From Lachnospiraceae bacterium (lineage in GTDB: Bacteria; Bacillota; Clostridia; Lachnospirales; Lachnospiraceae): a DNA stretch of 64,000 bases. The stretch spans positions 1 through 64,000 of the forward strand of contig JAFRLH010000005.1 of assembly GCA_017431345.1 (NCBI GenBank), in the 5' to 3' direction. Every line of letters begins with the position of its first letter. The first letter of the stretch is position 1. The notes below the pieces were generated by a model, which had not been told where the DNA came from, made no database searches, and worked only from the letters and a program-made list of their open reading frames with translations. A program made the translations under genes and the position numbers. Below are positions 26,362-35,613 of this stretch, piece by piece.

Positions 26362-26395
26362 AATCAAAACAAAAAAGGGAACACACCACAGAAGC

Positions 26396-27814
26396 ATGCG
26401 TCTGCGCCTGTTTCTGATACTCATCATCACCGGTATTCTGCCGGTGTTGATTTTTAATGCGGTTCTTACAAGGAGTTATCTGGCTGCGGAAGTCAAGCTG
26501 TCCATGTCTTCGATGGAAACCGAAGTCATGATCCTCAGCAATCAGCTCCGTGACTCCGGATGCTTTGAGGGAAACGTGGATGAAGTCAACAATGCGCTGC
26601 TCTCGCAGATGGCGGATAACTGGAACGGAAGGATCAGGATCATCGACCGCGGACTGCGGGTGATCAGAGATACAAAAGACAGGGATCTCGGCAGGATCTT
26701 CGTGGCGTCGGAAGTCCTTACTGCGCTTCGGGGAGAATACTATGAGATGTATGATCCGGATGAACACATCCTCTGCTTTGTTGAACCGGTCACGCTGATG
26801 GATGAAGAACAGACGGTGGTGGGCGCTGTTGTCGTCAATGCGGATACGATGCGGGTGGAACGGCCGATCATCAATCAGTATCAGGCTTCCTGGATGTGGC
26901 TGACCGCGCTGTTCGCAGCCCTCTTCCTGCTCGATATCTTCCTGATCTATTATACGCTCCGGCCGCTGAAAAAGCTGGTCGGTGAGATCGATAAGGCATC
27001 GGAAGGAAATATGAGCGGGACGGTCAGCGTTAGGAATTACAAGGAAACGGTCCGTATAAGCGACGCTGTGAACCGGGTGCTTGCCCGCGCCAGGGCGCTT
27101 GATGAAACAAGGCAGGAGTTCGTGTCCAACGTGGCCCATGAACTGAAGACGCCCATTACTTCCATGCGTGTGCTTGCCGATTCCCTGATGAGCATGGGCG
27201 GAGAAGCGCCTGTCGAGCTGTATCAGGAGTTCATGTCGGATATCTCCTCGGAGGTAGACCGTGAGAGCAAGATCATCGACGATCTTCTGTCCCTGTCGCG
27301 TCTGGACAACAATGCGATGGCGATGAATATCGCCCAGACGAACGTCAATGAGAAGATGGCACTGATCCTGAAGCGGCTTACGCCGATCGCGCAGACGAGG
27401 GACATTGAGCTTCTGTTTGAAAGCTTCCGCCCGGTCATTGCCGATATAGACGATCCCAAGCTGACGCTCGCGATCACCAATCTGGTGGAGAACGCCATTA
27501 AGTACAACAAGGACGGCGGCTGGGTCAAGCTTTCGCTGAACGCGGACTATCAGTATTTCTATATTAAGATCTCAGACAGCGGCTGCGGAATACCGGAGGA
27601 CGCGCTGGAGCATATCTTTGAGCGTTTCTACCGTGTCGACAAAGCCAGATCCAGGGCGACCGGCGGAACCGGACTCGGTCTTCCGATCGCAAGAAGCATC
27701 ATTTCGCTCCATCATGGCGATATAAAGGCTTACAGCAAGATGGGCGAGGGAACGACCTTCGTTGTCAGGATCCCGCTGCATTACATTCCGGAGGAGGAGA
27801 ACAAGGATGAATAA
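26396..27814 (+). CDS. Membrane sensor histidine kinase
   Basis: A 472-residue kinase. It has an N-terminal membrane helix (about 3-25), an extracytoplasmic sensor domain (26-165), a second helix (about 168-190), a HAMP-like linker (190-235) and a HisKA domain with the phospho-His in SNVAHELKTPITSMR (near 246). The HATPase domain shows LVENAIKYN (N box), DSGCGIPED (G1) and GGTGLGLPIAR (G2). It starts 34 bases after the regulator with a weak ribosome binding site. It overlaps the lipoprotein gene by 8 bases. Confidence 0.9.
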   Translation: MRLRLFLILIITGILPVLIFNAVLTRSYLAAEVKLSMSSMETEVMILSNQLRDSGCFEGNVDEVNNALLSQMADNWNGRIRIIDRGLRVIRDTKDRDLGRIFVASEVLTALRGEYYEMYDPDEHILCFVEPVTLMDEEQTVVGAVVVNADTMRVERPIINQYQASWMWLTALFAALFLLDIFLIYYTLRPLKKLVGEIDKASEGNMSGTVSVRNYKETVRISDAVNRVLARARALDETRQEFVSNVAHELKTPITSMRVLADSLMSMGGEAPVELYQEFMSDISSEVDRESKIIDDLLSLSRLDNNAMAMNIAQTNVNEKMALILKRLTPIAQTRDIELLFESFRPVIADIDDPKLTLAITNLVENAIKYNKDGGWVKLSLNADYQYFYIKISDSGCGIPEDALEHIFERFYRVDKARSRATGGTGLGLPIARSIISLHHGDIKAYSKMGEGTTFVVRIPLHYIPEEENKDE

Positions 27815-28754
27815 GTTGTTAAAATACGCTTCGTTCTCCGCGATCCCGGTGATGCTGATCCTGGCGGCAGTGCTGAGCCTCGGCGGATGCGGAATGACCG
27901 CAAAACCGGAGAAGGAGACGGAGCCGGAAGGACCGCAGGTCTATTACGTCGGCAGTGATATGACGGGACTGAAGAACATGCCGGTAGAGATCAAGAGCAG
28001 CGGAGATGCAATGATCAGCGACATGTTCCTTTCCCTGAGGGACGGGGAGTTCCCCGACGGCAGCAGTGCGGTCCCGGAATCCCTGGAACTTGACCATACC
28101 GCGTGGCAGGAAAAAACGCTTGTGCTCTATCTGAAAGGGAAGTATCCGGAGGTAGGGACGATGAGAGAATCCCTTCTGCGGGCAGCGCTTGTAAAGAGCA
28201 TGCTCAGCGTAGAAGATGCGGATTCGGTCGTGATCAACGTGAACGGGGAACCGCTGACGAATGAATATGACGCCGAAGTAGGGGGGATCTCAAAAGATGA
28301 TTTTATCGACACGATCCTTCAGAATGAGGACGAGGAGAAGATCAAGCTGACGCTCTATTTCGGCGCAGCGGATGAACCGCTTCTCGCGGGCGAGGAACGC
28401 TATACGGCGATCGAAAAGGAATATGATACAGCCGCGCTGGCCGGTATGGCGGTATCCCTGCTTCTCAGCGGCCCGCAGAAAGAATCGCTCTGGAATGTGA
28501 TCCCTGCCGGAACAGAAGCGACAGACATTACCGTTACGGACGGGATCTGTTATGTGAATCTGAATGATACATTCGGCAATCAGGAGCTGGATTACTCGTA
28601 TAAGCTGCCGGTCTACTCGATCGTGAATACCCTGTGCGCGATCCCGGGTATCGATATGGTACAGCTCACGGTAAACGGATCCGCCGATATCGTTCTGGAG
28701 GAAGGGCTGTCGATCAAAGCGCCGCTGGAAGCGGATGAGGATATGATCAGGTAA
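27807..28754 (+). CDS. GerMN-domain lipoprotein
   Basis: A 315-residue lipoprotein. The signal peptide ends in SLGGC, followed by an acidic linker. Two GerMN-like domains follow, around residues 95-190 (ISDMFLSLRDGEF to VVINVNGEPL) and 200-300 (KLTLYFGAADEPLLAGEERY to VQLTVNGS). GerM proteins act in sporulation, and LpqB-type relatives pair with sensor kinases. The ATG at 27807 overlaps the kinase stop and follows GAGGAGGAG. It may be the accessory lipoprotein of the kinase; that is inference from gene order. Confidence 0.8.
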   Translation: MNKLLKYASFSAIPVMLILAAVLSLGGCGMTAKPEKETEPEGPQVYYVGSDMTGLKNMPVEIKSSGDAMISDMFLSLRDGEFPDGSSAVPESLELDHTAWQEKTLVLYLKGKYPEVGTMRESLLRAALVKSMLSVEDADSVVINVNGEPLTNEYDAEVGGISKDDFIDTILQNEDEEKIKLTLYFGAADEPLLAGEERYTAIEKEYDTAALAGMAVSLLLSGPQKESLWNVIPAGTEATDITVTDGICYVNLNDTFGNQELDYSYKLPVYSIVNTLCAIPGIDMVQLTVNGSADIVLEEGLSIKAPLEADEDMIR

Positions 28755-28768
28755 AAGGATACAATACA

Positions 28769-31060
28769 GTGAAAAGACCGCTTCTCTTTCTGTTCGGGGT
28801 CATGATCGCGGGAGAGTGGCTGATGGATCTTTTCGGATTCCCGGTATTTCGCGGGAGCGAACTTTATGAAAGAATGAACGGCAGGCAGACTGCCGTTATA
28901 ACGGTATACGGAGAAGTCCGTTCTGTCAGAGAGGGCAGAGCGGGCTTTTCTTATGTTCTGGGAGATGCGGAAGCGGTGGAAAAAGGAGAACAGATGGCAG
29001 CGGGAGAGATCCTTGTCTATGCAAAAAAGGATGTGCCGGAGACCGGCAGCCGGATCAGAACGACAGGTGTACTGTCGCGGTTCCCAGCTCCGTCGGATCC
29101 CGGGCAGTTCGATACACAGGCGTATTATCTGGCGCAGGGCGTGGAGTTCAGACTGAAGGAAGAACGCCGGGAGATCCTGCCGGAAACCATGGAGAGAGGG
29201 GGTTTCGGGAAGCTGCCGCCTGCATTATCCGGCGGCCTGGCATGGATAAAGAAAGAAGCATCGGATATCATTTCTGAAAATGCGGCGCCGGAGGATGCCG
29301 GCATCTTTTCCGCAATGCTGCTTGGTGAGAAGAGCCTGATGGAAGAGGATATATCGGATCTTTTTAAGAATGCCGGCATTTCCCATATCCTTGCCGTCAG
29401 CGGGCTTCACGTATCCGTGATCGGCATGGCAGTCCTGTCCCTGCTCAAAAGGCTGGGCGCCCCTTCGGCAGTACAGGTGTTCCTGAGTGCGGCTTTTGTG
29501 GGCTGCTATGTACTGCTGTCCGGCGCAGGCGCATCGGCCATGCGTGCCATGGTCATGTTCGTCCTGCTGATCCTCGCCGTACCGTTAAAACGGAGCTATG
29601 ATCTGCTTTCAGCCATGAGTGCGGCCGGGATCCTGATCCTTGCCAGACAGCCTCTCATGCTGTGGCAGAAAGGGTTCCAGCTGTCCTTCCTGGCTATCTT
29701 TTCCATCAGCCTGATCACGCCCGTTGTCTATGAATGGCTGCGGTATGTGCCGGGATTTCTGAGAGGACTTGCGCCGGCAGTCTCCATTTGGCTCATGACC
29801 ATGCCTGTCCAGCTGATGATGACGGGAACGCTGCTGCCGTTCAGTGTGTTCACAAATCTCCTGGTGATCCCGTTCGCGGGGATCGTCCTGGTTTCTGCGA
29901 TGGCCGGCACGCTGTGGGGAATGGCCGGTCTTCCGGGCGTACAGCTGCTGTTCTTCCCCGGACATCTGACGGTTTCCTGGTACCGGGCGGCTGCGGAGAC
30001 AGCCCTTGCCGTTCCGGGTGCAGGTCTCATAACGGGAAGACCGGATCCCGCCAGGACAGCGGTCTATTACACACTGCTGCTCCTTGTATTCCTTATTCTG
30101 GCGCGGAGACAGAAAAGGAAATGGCTGGATTCTCCGATGAAGCACACAAGACGCGGAAATCTGAAAGCAGGGGCGGCAGGCATGCTGAAGACGATCGCGA
30201 TGTGCCTGTTCTTTGCAGCGCTGATCATCCCGCTGCCGGACAGACGCTTTCAGATCATTTCGATCGATGTGGGACAGGGAGACTGCACGCTGATCAGGGC
30301 GGGCGGCTGTGATTTCCTGATCGACGCGGGAAGCAGCTCCATAGAAGACGTCGGGCGGAACAGGATCCTGCCTGCCCTGAAAAGCCTGGGCGTACGCAGA
30401 CTGTCCTTCGTTCTGCTGACACACAGCGACGGGGATCATATCAATGGTGCAGCGGCGCTGTTTGAGGATCCTTTTCTGCAGACAGACTGTCTGCTGCTCA
30501 GCAGGACGGAGGCAGAAGCAGAGGAATTGTCCGGAATTATAGATGCTGCAGAAAAGGAAAATGTACCGGTACGGATACTGTCAGCCGGTGACAGCGCCGG
30601 CAGCGGAGCGGTGTCCTTCCAGTGCCTTTATCCGGACAGGGAGTCTGAAGATTTTTTTGCAGCAAGAGATCCCAACGAGACTTCCCTGGTCATGATGCTG
30701 GAATATGCGGGTATTTCGGCTCTGTTTACAGGGGATCTGGGGGAGGAAGGCGAAAAACGTCTGATGGAGAAAACGGATCTTCCGGAAATCACATTCCTGA
30801 AGACCGGTCATCACGGCTCGAAGAATTCCTCTTCAGAAGCCTTTGTCAACACGCTGTCGCCGGCCATCGCTTTCATCAGCTGCAGCCCGGAGAATGTATA
30901 CGGGCATCCGTCTCCGGAGACCCTGGAGAGACTGGAAATGGCTGGATGCAGCTATTACTGCACTGCGTGGGACGGCGCCCTGACAGCTGTGTTTTCCGAT
31001 GATCATACAGTAAATATCTATGGGTATCTGCAGGAGAGACGGATGGGAGACGGCTTTTGA
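28769..31060 (+). CDS. comEC: DNA internalisation channel ComEC/Rec2
   Basis: A 763-residue membrane protein that carries single-stranded DNA across the membrane. An N-terminal soluble OB-like domain (30-150) precedes the Competence domain, with many helices (about 165-480; ILAVSGLHVSVIGMA and LLSGAGASAMRAMVMF are diagnostic). The C-terminal metallo-beta-lactamase-like domain (about 490-755) has IDVGQGDCTLI, LTHSDGDHING and FLKTGHHGSKNS. These metal ligands are present, so nuclease activity is possible. The GTG start follows AAAGGA by 9 bases. Confidence 0.92.
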   Translation: MKRPLLFLFGVMIAGEWLMDLFGFPVFRGSELYERMNGRQTAVITVYGEVRSVREGRAGFSYVLGDAEAVEKGEQMAAGEILVYAKKDVPETGSRIRTTGVLSRFPAPSDPGQFDTQAYYLAQGVEFRLKEERREILPETMERGGFGKLPPALSGGLAWIKKEASDIISENAAPEDAGIFSAMLLGEKSLMEEDISDLFKNAGISHILAVSGLHVSVIGMAVLSLLKRLGAPSAVQVFLSAAFVGCYVLLSGAGASAMRAMVMFVLLILAVPLKRSYDLLSAMSAAGILILARQPLMLWQKGFQLSFLAIFSISLITPVVYEWLRYVPGFLRGLAPAVSIWLMTMPVQLMMTGTLLPFSVFTNLLVIPFAGIVLVSAMAGTLWGMAGLPGVQLLFFPGHLTVSWYRAAAETALAVPGAGLITGRPDPARTAVYYTLLLLVFLILARRQKRKWLDSPMKHTRRGNLKAGAAGMLKTIAMCLFFAALIIPLPDRRFQIISIDVGQGDCTLIRAGGCDFLIDAGSSSIEDVGRNRILPALKSLGVRRLSFVLLTHSDGDHINGAAALFEDPFLQTDCLLLSRTEAEAEELSGIIDAAEKENVPVRILSAGDSAGSGAVSFQCLYPDRESEDFFAARDPNETSLVMMLEYAGISALFTGDLGEEGEKRLMEKTDLPEITFLKTGHHGSKNSSSEAFVNTLSPAIAFISCSPENVYGHPSPETLERLEMAGCSYYCTAWDGALTAVFSDDHTVNIYGYLQERRMGDGF

Positions 31061-31079
31061 AAATCATTCCCGATTTCAC

Positions 31080-31123
31080 TTGACAGTTTCCCCGACGCGG
31101 ACTATAATCGGGAACGATTCCCG
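31080..31123 (+). promoter_or_regulatory. Promoter and palindromic operator of the metal ABC transporter
   Basis: TTGACA (31080-31085), a 17-base spacer and TATAAT (31103-31108) give a consensus promoter. CGGGAA-CGA-TTCCCG (31109-31123) follows the -10 directly, and a second ATTCCCGATTT lies upstream at about 31066. The arrangement fits a metal-responsive repressor such as Zur. The sequence does not match the Bacillus Zur consensus I know. Confidence 0.65.
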
Positions 31124-31141
31124 TATTGAGGAGGCGATAAT

Positions 31142-31894
31142 ATGGCTATGCTGACAGCAAAGGATCTGTCTTTGGGGTACGGCTCGGATGTGATCCTGAA
31201 AGGACTGAATTTCGAAGTAAATAAAGGAAACTATCTCTGCATAGTCGGCGAGAACGGTTCCGGAAAATCCACGCTTATGAAGACCATCCTTGGGCTTAAT
31301 CCGCCTGCGGGAGGAGAGATCATCTGGGGCGACGGGCTCAAACAGAATGAGATCGGCTATCTGCCCCAGCAGACGATCGTGCAGAAGGACTTCCCGGCAT
31401 CTGTAAAAGAGATCGTTCTGTCCGGGTGCCAGGGGAGAATGGGACACAGACCGTTTTATAATAAAGAAGAGAAAAAGCTGGCGGAAGAGAACATCGAGAA
31501 GATGGGCATCAGTGCACTGAAGGACCGCTGCTACCGCGATCTGTCCGGCGGGCAGCAGCAGAGAGTGCTGTTAGCCCGCGCGCTCTGTGCGACAAGAAAG
31601 CTGATGCTGCTTGACGAGCCGGTATCGGGACTGGATCCCAAAGTTACAGCGGAGATGTATGCGCTGATCAAGTCGCTCAATGACGAAGGAACGACCATTA
31701 TTATGATCTCGCATGATATCAATGCGGCTGTGCGGTATGCCACGCATATTCTTCATATCGGGGACAAGCTGTTCTTCGGGACGAAGAAGGAATACCTGAA
31801 CAGTGAGATCGGAAAGTTTTTCGTCGACGAGGAACAGATGGAAGAAGATATCAGCCGTCTGGAGGAAGTACTTGGGAAAGGCGCTGAAAAATGA
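31142..31894 (+). CDS. znuC: Zinc/manganese-type ABC transporter ATPase
   Basis: A 250-residue ATPase of metal-ion importers. It has Walker A GENGSGKST (36-44), the Q-loop segment LPQQ, the signature LSGGQQQRVLLARAL, Walker B LMLLDEPVSGLD and the switch His in MISHDINA. It overlaps the permease gene by four bases. Similarity is to ZnuC/MntB-type proteins; the metal is inferred from the partner permease and the operator. No solute-binding lipoprotein gene lies alongside. Confidence 0.85.
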   Translation: MAMLTAKDLSLGYGSDVILKGLNFEVNKGNYLCIVGENGSGKSTLMKTILGLNPPAGGEIIWGDGLKQNEIGYLPQQTIVQKDFPASVKEIVLSGCQGRMGHRPFYNKEEKKLAEENIEKMGISALKDRCYRDLSGGQQQRVLLARALCATRKLMLLDEPVSGLDPKVTAEMYALIKSLNDEGTTIIMISHDINAAVRYATHILHIGDKLFFGTKKEYLNSEIGKFFVDEEQMEEDISRLEEVLGKGAEK

Positions 31895-32727
31895 TCTCTA
31901 CTCTTTTCATGTATCTTGCATATCCGTTTGTCCGCTATGCACTGATCGTAGGGGTGCTGATCGCATTCTGCTCCTCTCTGCTTGGCGTAACGCTGGTGCT
32001 GAAGCGGTTTTCCTTCATCGGCGACGGACTCTCGCATGTGGCTTTCGGCGGCATCGCGATCGCTTCGGTGCTGAATCTGACCAATCAGATGCTGATCGTC
32101 ATGCCTTTTACGGTCATCAGCGCCGTGCTGCTTCTCCGTACCGGTCAAAATACCCGGATCAAGGGAGATGCTGCGATCGCCATGATCTCAGTAGGCGCGC
32201 TTGCGTTCGGCTACCTTCTGATGAATATTTTTTCGACATCGTCCAATCTGTCCGGAGATGTCTGCAGTACGCTTTTCGGATCCACTTCGATCCTGACGCT
32301 GACAAAAGGAGAAGTGGTTCTCTGCTCTGTCCTTTCCATAGCGGTGACGCTGATCTTCGTCTTTTTCTATAACAGGATCTTTGCGGTCACGTTTGACGAG
32401 AGCTTTGCAAGATCTGCGGGAACGAAGGCGGACAATTATAACCTTTTGATCGCGATCGTGATCGCGGTGATCATCGTGCTGGCCATGAACCTGGTGGGTT
32501 CCCTGCTGATCTCGGCGCTCGTGATCTTCCCGGCGCTTTCGGCAATGAGGGTATTCGAGAGTTTTCTGTCTGTCACGATCTGTTCGGCGGTCCTTTCCGT
32601 AGTCTGTGCTTTTTCCGGAATCGTCATCTCGATTTTTGCGGGAACACCGGTCGGTTCCACGATCGTTGCTGTAGATGTGCTTGCATTTGCAGTGTGCTGG
32701 GGGATCGGCAGGATCAAGGGAGAATAA
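31891..32727 (+). CDS. znuB: Zinc/manganese-type ABC transporter permease
   Basis: A 278-residue permease of the ABC-3 family with about eight helices. FIGDGLSHVAFGGIAIA is the family signature near the N-terminus, and LLISALVIFPALSAMR follows in the C-terminal half. The ATG overlaps the ATPase stop (ATGA). The binding protein needed for import must be encoded elsewhere. Confidence 0.87.
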   Translation: MISTLFMYLAYPFVRYALIVGVLIAFCSSLLGVTLVLKRFSFIGDGLSHVAFGGIAIASVLNLTNQMLIVMPFTVISAVLLLRTGQNTRIKGDAAIAMISVGALAFGYLLMNIFSTSSNLSGDVCSTLFGSTSILTLTKGEVVLCSVLSIAVTLIFVFFYNRIFAVTFDESFARSAGTKADNYNLLIAIVIAVIIVLAMNLVGSLLISALVIFPALSAMRVFESFLSVTICSAVLSVVCAFSGIVISIFAGTPVGSTIVAVDVLAFAVCWGIGRIKGE

Positions 32728-32799
32728 AGCCGGAAAACGACAAAAAAGCGTATGGAAATAACACAATTATAAAAATATTCCGACATTTAATTTTTCCCC

Positions 32800-32828
32800 T
32801 TGCATCGGTTTCCAAATTGTGCTATAGT
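32800..32828 (+). promoter_or_regulatory. tRNA-Val promoter
   Basis: TTGCAT (32800-32805), a 17-base spacer and TATAGT (32823-32828), eight bases before the tRNA. Confidence 0.7.
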
Positions 32829-32835
32829 ATCCCGC

Positions 32836-32908
32836 GGAGACATAGCTCAGCTGGGAGAGCATTTGCTTGACGTGTAAAGGGTCGCAGGTTCGAGTCCTGT
32901 TGTCTCCA
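32836..32908 (+). tRNA. tRNA-Val (anticodon GAC)
   Basis: The acceptor stem is GGAGACA with TGTCTCC and the D stem GCTC/GAGC. The anticodon stem TTTGC/GTAAA holds the loop TTGACGT, giving anticodon GAC. The T arm has GGTTCGAGTCC. The discriminator is A and no CCA is encoded. Confidence 0.92.
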
Positions 32909-32910
32909 CG

Positions 32911-32940
32911 AAAAAACCGCGCTGCAGGCGCGGTTTTTTG
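32911..32940 (+). terminator. Terminator of tRNA-Val
   Basis: AAAAAACCGCGC pairs with GCGCGGTTTTTT around a short loop. Confidence 0.88.
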
Positions 32941-32994
32941 CTGTCTATAGATTCTCCCCGGTGCCGCATCGGAAGCGCATAAAATAATCAATGA

Positions 32995-33047
32995 TGAATA
33001 AATATGCAATATTTTCGGAATTATACATTGAATAATGCCGATATTCA
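32995..33047. promoter_or_regulatory. Candidate ArgR (ARG-box) operators
   Basis: TGAATAAATATGCA (32995-33008) closely fits the ARG-box pattern TGAATWWWWATKCA. A second element, TGAATA and TATTCA separated by seven bases, lies at 33029-33047. Both sit upstream of the -35 of the amino-acid transporter promoter. Confidence 0.5.
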
Positions 33048-33078
33048 TCGTATGACCGGTATTTATTTATAATATTGC

Positions 33079-33105
33079 TTGACAAAGAAGAAGCATGGTT
33101 ATAGA
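33079..33105 (+). promoter_or_regulatory. Promoter of the amino-acid ABC transporter
   Basis: TTGACA (33079-33084), a 15-base spacer and TATAGA (33100-33105), 45 bases before the start codon. Confidence 0.6.
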
Positions 33106-33149
33106 ATTGACGGCAAATGATTTTTATTTATTATGAAGGGAGAAAACTC

Positions 33150-34061
33150 ATGATGAAAAAAATGACAGCATTGATGCTTGCAGCGCTGATGGTACTCAGC
33201 CTTGCAGCGTGCGGCGGCGGAAGCCAGCCTGCAGAGACGACCGCGGCGGCAGAGACCGAGGCAGCAGCCGAAACCGAAGCGGCAGCGGAGACCGAGGCAG
33301 CAGCAGTCGAGACCGAAGCAGCGGAAGCAGCTGAAACAGAAGCAGCAGCGGAAGCGGCCGGCGAATTCACCACCGTTGAAGAAGGAAAGCTTTACATGGC
33401 TACCAACGCTTCCTTCCCTCCTTACGAGCTGGTCTCTGACACCGGAGAGTTCGAGGGCATCGATGTCGAGATCGCGACAAAGATCGCTGAGAAGCTTGGC
33501 CTTGAGCTTGTGGTCGATGATATGGATTTCGGCGCTGTGATCACTTCCGTACAGACCGGAAAAGACGATATCGTCATGGCCGGCCTGACGGTGACAGAGG
33601 AAAGAAAACAGAACATTGATTTCTCCGATACTTATGCTACCGGTGTGCAGGTCATCATTGTACCCGAAGATTCCGAGATCGCAACCGTAGATGATCTGGA
33701 AGGAAAAGCGATCGGATGCCAGGAGAGCACTACAGGATATATTTACTGCTCAGACACTCCTGAAAACGGCGGCTATGGTGAAGAGAATGTTACCGCATTC
33801 CCGAACGGCGCGAACGCTGTTCAGGCGCTGCTTACCGGGAAGATCGACTGTGTCGTCATCGACCAGGAACCCGCGAAGGCATTTGTTGCGGAAAACGAAG
33901 GCCTGAAGATCCTTGATACCGAGTTCGTCACTGAAGATTATGCCATTGGCGTCAGCAAGGACAACCCTGCACTGCTTGCAGCAGTCAACAGCGCACTTGC
34001 CGAGCTGAAGGCAGACGGAACTGTGGACGAGATCCTTGCCAAGTATATCAAGGCAGAATAA
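33150..34061 (+). CDS. Amino-acid ABC transporter substrate-binding lipoprotein
   Basis: A 303-residue lipoprotein of the type 2 periplasmic-binding family 3. The lipobox LAAC is followed by an Ala/Glu/Thr low-complexity linker of about 55 residues. The binding domain has ATNASFPPYELV, DIVMAGLTVTEERKQNIDFS, the hinge segment EGKAIGCQESTTGY and a C-terminal helix DGTVDEILAKYI. The ATG at 33150 follows AAGGGAG. Candidate ARG boxes upstream suggest a basic amino acid such as arginine. The ligand cannot be read from sequence alone. Confidence 0.88.
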   Translation: MMKKMTALMLAALMVLSLAACGGGSQPAETTAAAETEAAAETEAAAETEAAAVETEAAEAAETEAAAEAAGEFTTVEEGKLYMATNASFPPYELVSDTGEFEGIDVEIATKIAEKLGLELVVDDMDFGAVITSVQTGKDDIVMAGLTVTEERKQNIDFSDTYATGVQVIIVPEDSEIATVDDLEGKAIGCQESTTGYIYCSDTPENGGYGEENVTAFPNGANAVQALLTGKIDCVVIDQEPAKAFVAENEGLKILDTEFVTEDYAIGVSKDNPALLAAVNSALAELKADGTVDEILAKYIKAE

Positions 34062-34103
34062 GACCCATACGGATCCGGCATACTGCCTGACAGAATAGAA
34101 TGA

Positions 34104-34128
34104 GGGGCTGTTTTCAGCCCCTTTCTTT
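34104..34128 (+). terminator. Intercistronic hairpin after the binding protein gene
   Basis: GGGGCTG-TTTT-CAGCCCC is followed by TTTCTTT. It probably ends most transcripts after the binding protein gene, so that the permease and ATPase are made in smaller amounts. Confidence 0.75.
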
Positions 34129-34169
34129 GTCCGAAAAGAGGGCATTTTACCGGGAAAGGAAACTGACCG

Positions 34170-34877
34170 ATGGAAAAATTTATATCCGGATTTAACCAGA
34201 GTTTTATAGAGGGCGACCGGTGGCTGATGTATGTAAAGGGCATCGGCGTCACGCTGGAGGTCGCTGCCGTTGCGCTGCTTCTCGGCATTGTGCTGGGCGT
34301 GATCGTGGCGATCGTCAGAACACTCCATGACCAGCAGCGTCCGGGACAGAAACATGCCCTCCTGGAAGTCATCAACAAGATCGCCCAGTTATACACCACT
34401 GTGATCCGCGGCACGCCCCTGATGGTACAGCTCCTGATCATGTATTTCGTCATTTTTGCGAACACAAGAAATGCTGTCGGTGTGGCAATGCTCACGTTCG
34501 GCATCAACTCCGGAGCCTATGTGGCGGAGATCATCCGCGGCGGTATTATGTCGGTGGATAAAGGGCAGATGGAAGCCGCCCGTTCGCTCGGTCTGTCTTA
34601 TGTTCCGGCCATGCGTTTCGTTGTGATCCCGCAGGCGGTCAAAAATATCCTGCCGGCGCTCGGCAATGAGCTCATTGCGCTGCTGAAGGATACGTCACTT
34701 GTTACCGTAATCGGCGTCAGGGATCTGACAAAAGCAGCCCAGCTGATCCAGGGCAAGACATATCAGGCCCTGTTCCCGTTTGTCGGCATCGCGATCGTAT
34801 ATCTTCTGATGGTCATGATCATCGCTGCGCTTATTGGCGTACTGGAAAGGAGGCTGGCGGCAAGTGATAGACGTTAA
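34170..34877 (+). CDS. Amino-acid ABC transporter permease
   Basis: A 235-residue HisM/GlnP-type permease with about five helices. It shows [36 protein letters not shown], the EAA loop [20 protein letters not shown] and [19 protein letters not shown]. It partners the preceding binding protein. Its 3' end overlaps the ATPase start by 14 bases. Confidence 0.9.
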   Translation: MEKFISGFNQSFIEGDRWLMYVKGIGVTLEVAAVALLLGIVLGVIVAIVRTLHDQQRPGQKHALLEVINKIAQLYTTVIRGTPLMVQLLIMYFVIFANTRNAVGVAMLTFGINSGAYVAEIIRGGIMSVDKGQMEAARSLGLSYVPAMRFVVIPQAVKNILPALGNELIALLKDTSLVTVIGVRDLTKAAQLIQGKTYQALFPFVGIAIVYLLMVMIIAALIGVLERRLAASDRR

Positions 34878-35586
34878 GGATCTTAGGAAAAGCTTCGGGG
34901 ACAACGAAGTCCTCTGCGGCATCACCGAACATATCAACAAGGGTGAGAAGGTCGTCGTGATCGGTCCTTCCGGTTCCGGAAAATCCACTTTTCTGCGATG
35001 CCTGAATCTGTTGGAGATGCCCACGTCGGGAGAGATCCTGTTTAAGGGTGTTTCCATGACGGATCCGGCCACCGACATCAACCTCATGCGCAGAAGCATG
35101 GGCATGGTATTCCAGCATTTCAACCTTTTCAACAATCTGAATATTATTGACAATATGACGCTGGCACCGATCCAGCTGAAGCTGAAGACGAAGGCAGAAG
35201 CTGTGGAGGAAGCAATGGAACTTCTGGGCAGGGTCGGGCTGCAGGACAAGGCGGATTCCTATCCGTCCCAGCTTTCCGGCGGCCAGAAACAGAGGATCGC
35301 CATTGTCCGTTCCCTTGCCATGCATCCGGAAGTGATGCTGTTCGATGAGCCGACGTCCGCGCTGGATCCCGAAATGGTCGGCGAAGTGCTGGACGTTATG
35401 CGCCATCTGGCTGATACCGGCATGACGATGGTGGTCGTAACGCATGAGATGGGCTTCGCAAGGGAAGTCGGAAGCCGCATCATGTTCATGGATGAAGGAA
35501 AGATCACGGAACAGGGAACACCTGCCGAACTCTTCGGCAATCCGAAAAATCCCAGGACACAGGATTTCCTGTCGAAGGTGCTGTAG
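34864..35586 (+). CDS. Amino-acid ABC transporter ATPase
   Basis: A 240-residue GlnQ/HisP-type ATPase. Walker A is [12 protein letters not shown] and the signature is [16 protein letters not shown]. Walker B is [14 protein letters not shown] and the switch His is in VTHEMGFA. The GTG at 34864 follows AAAGGAGG by 9 bases and lies inside the permease gene; an upstream ATG at 34834 is less likely. It powers import of the amino acid bound by the lipoprotein. Confidence 0.9.
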   Translation: MIDVKDLRKSFGDNEVLCGITEHINKGEKVVVIGPSGSGKSTFLRCLNLLEMPTSGEILFKGVSMTDPATDINLMRRSMGMVFQHFNLFNNLNIIDNMTLAPIQLKLKTKAEAVEEAMELLGRVGLQDKADSYPSQLSGGQKQRIAIVRSLAMHPEVMLFDEPTSALDPEMVGEVLDVMRHLADTGMTMVVVTHEMGFAREVGSRIMFMDEGKITEQGTPAELFGNPKNPRTQDFLSKVL

Positions 35587-35613
35587 ACCCCGGTTCCGGA
35601 AGAGGGAAGGAAC

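Noticed and set aside
32767-33048. Minus-strand frame of 93 codons
   Set aside because: It runs antisense across tRNA-Val and its terminator. The Arg/Cys-rich peptide is the usual antisense-tRNA artefact.
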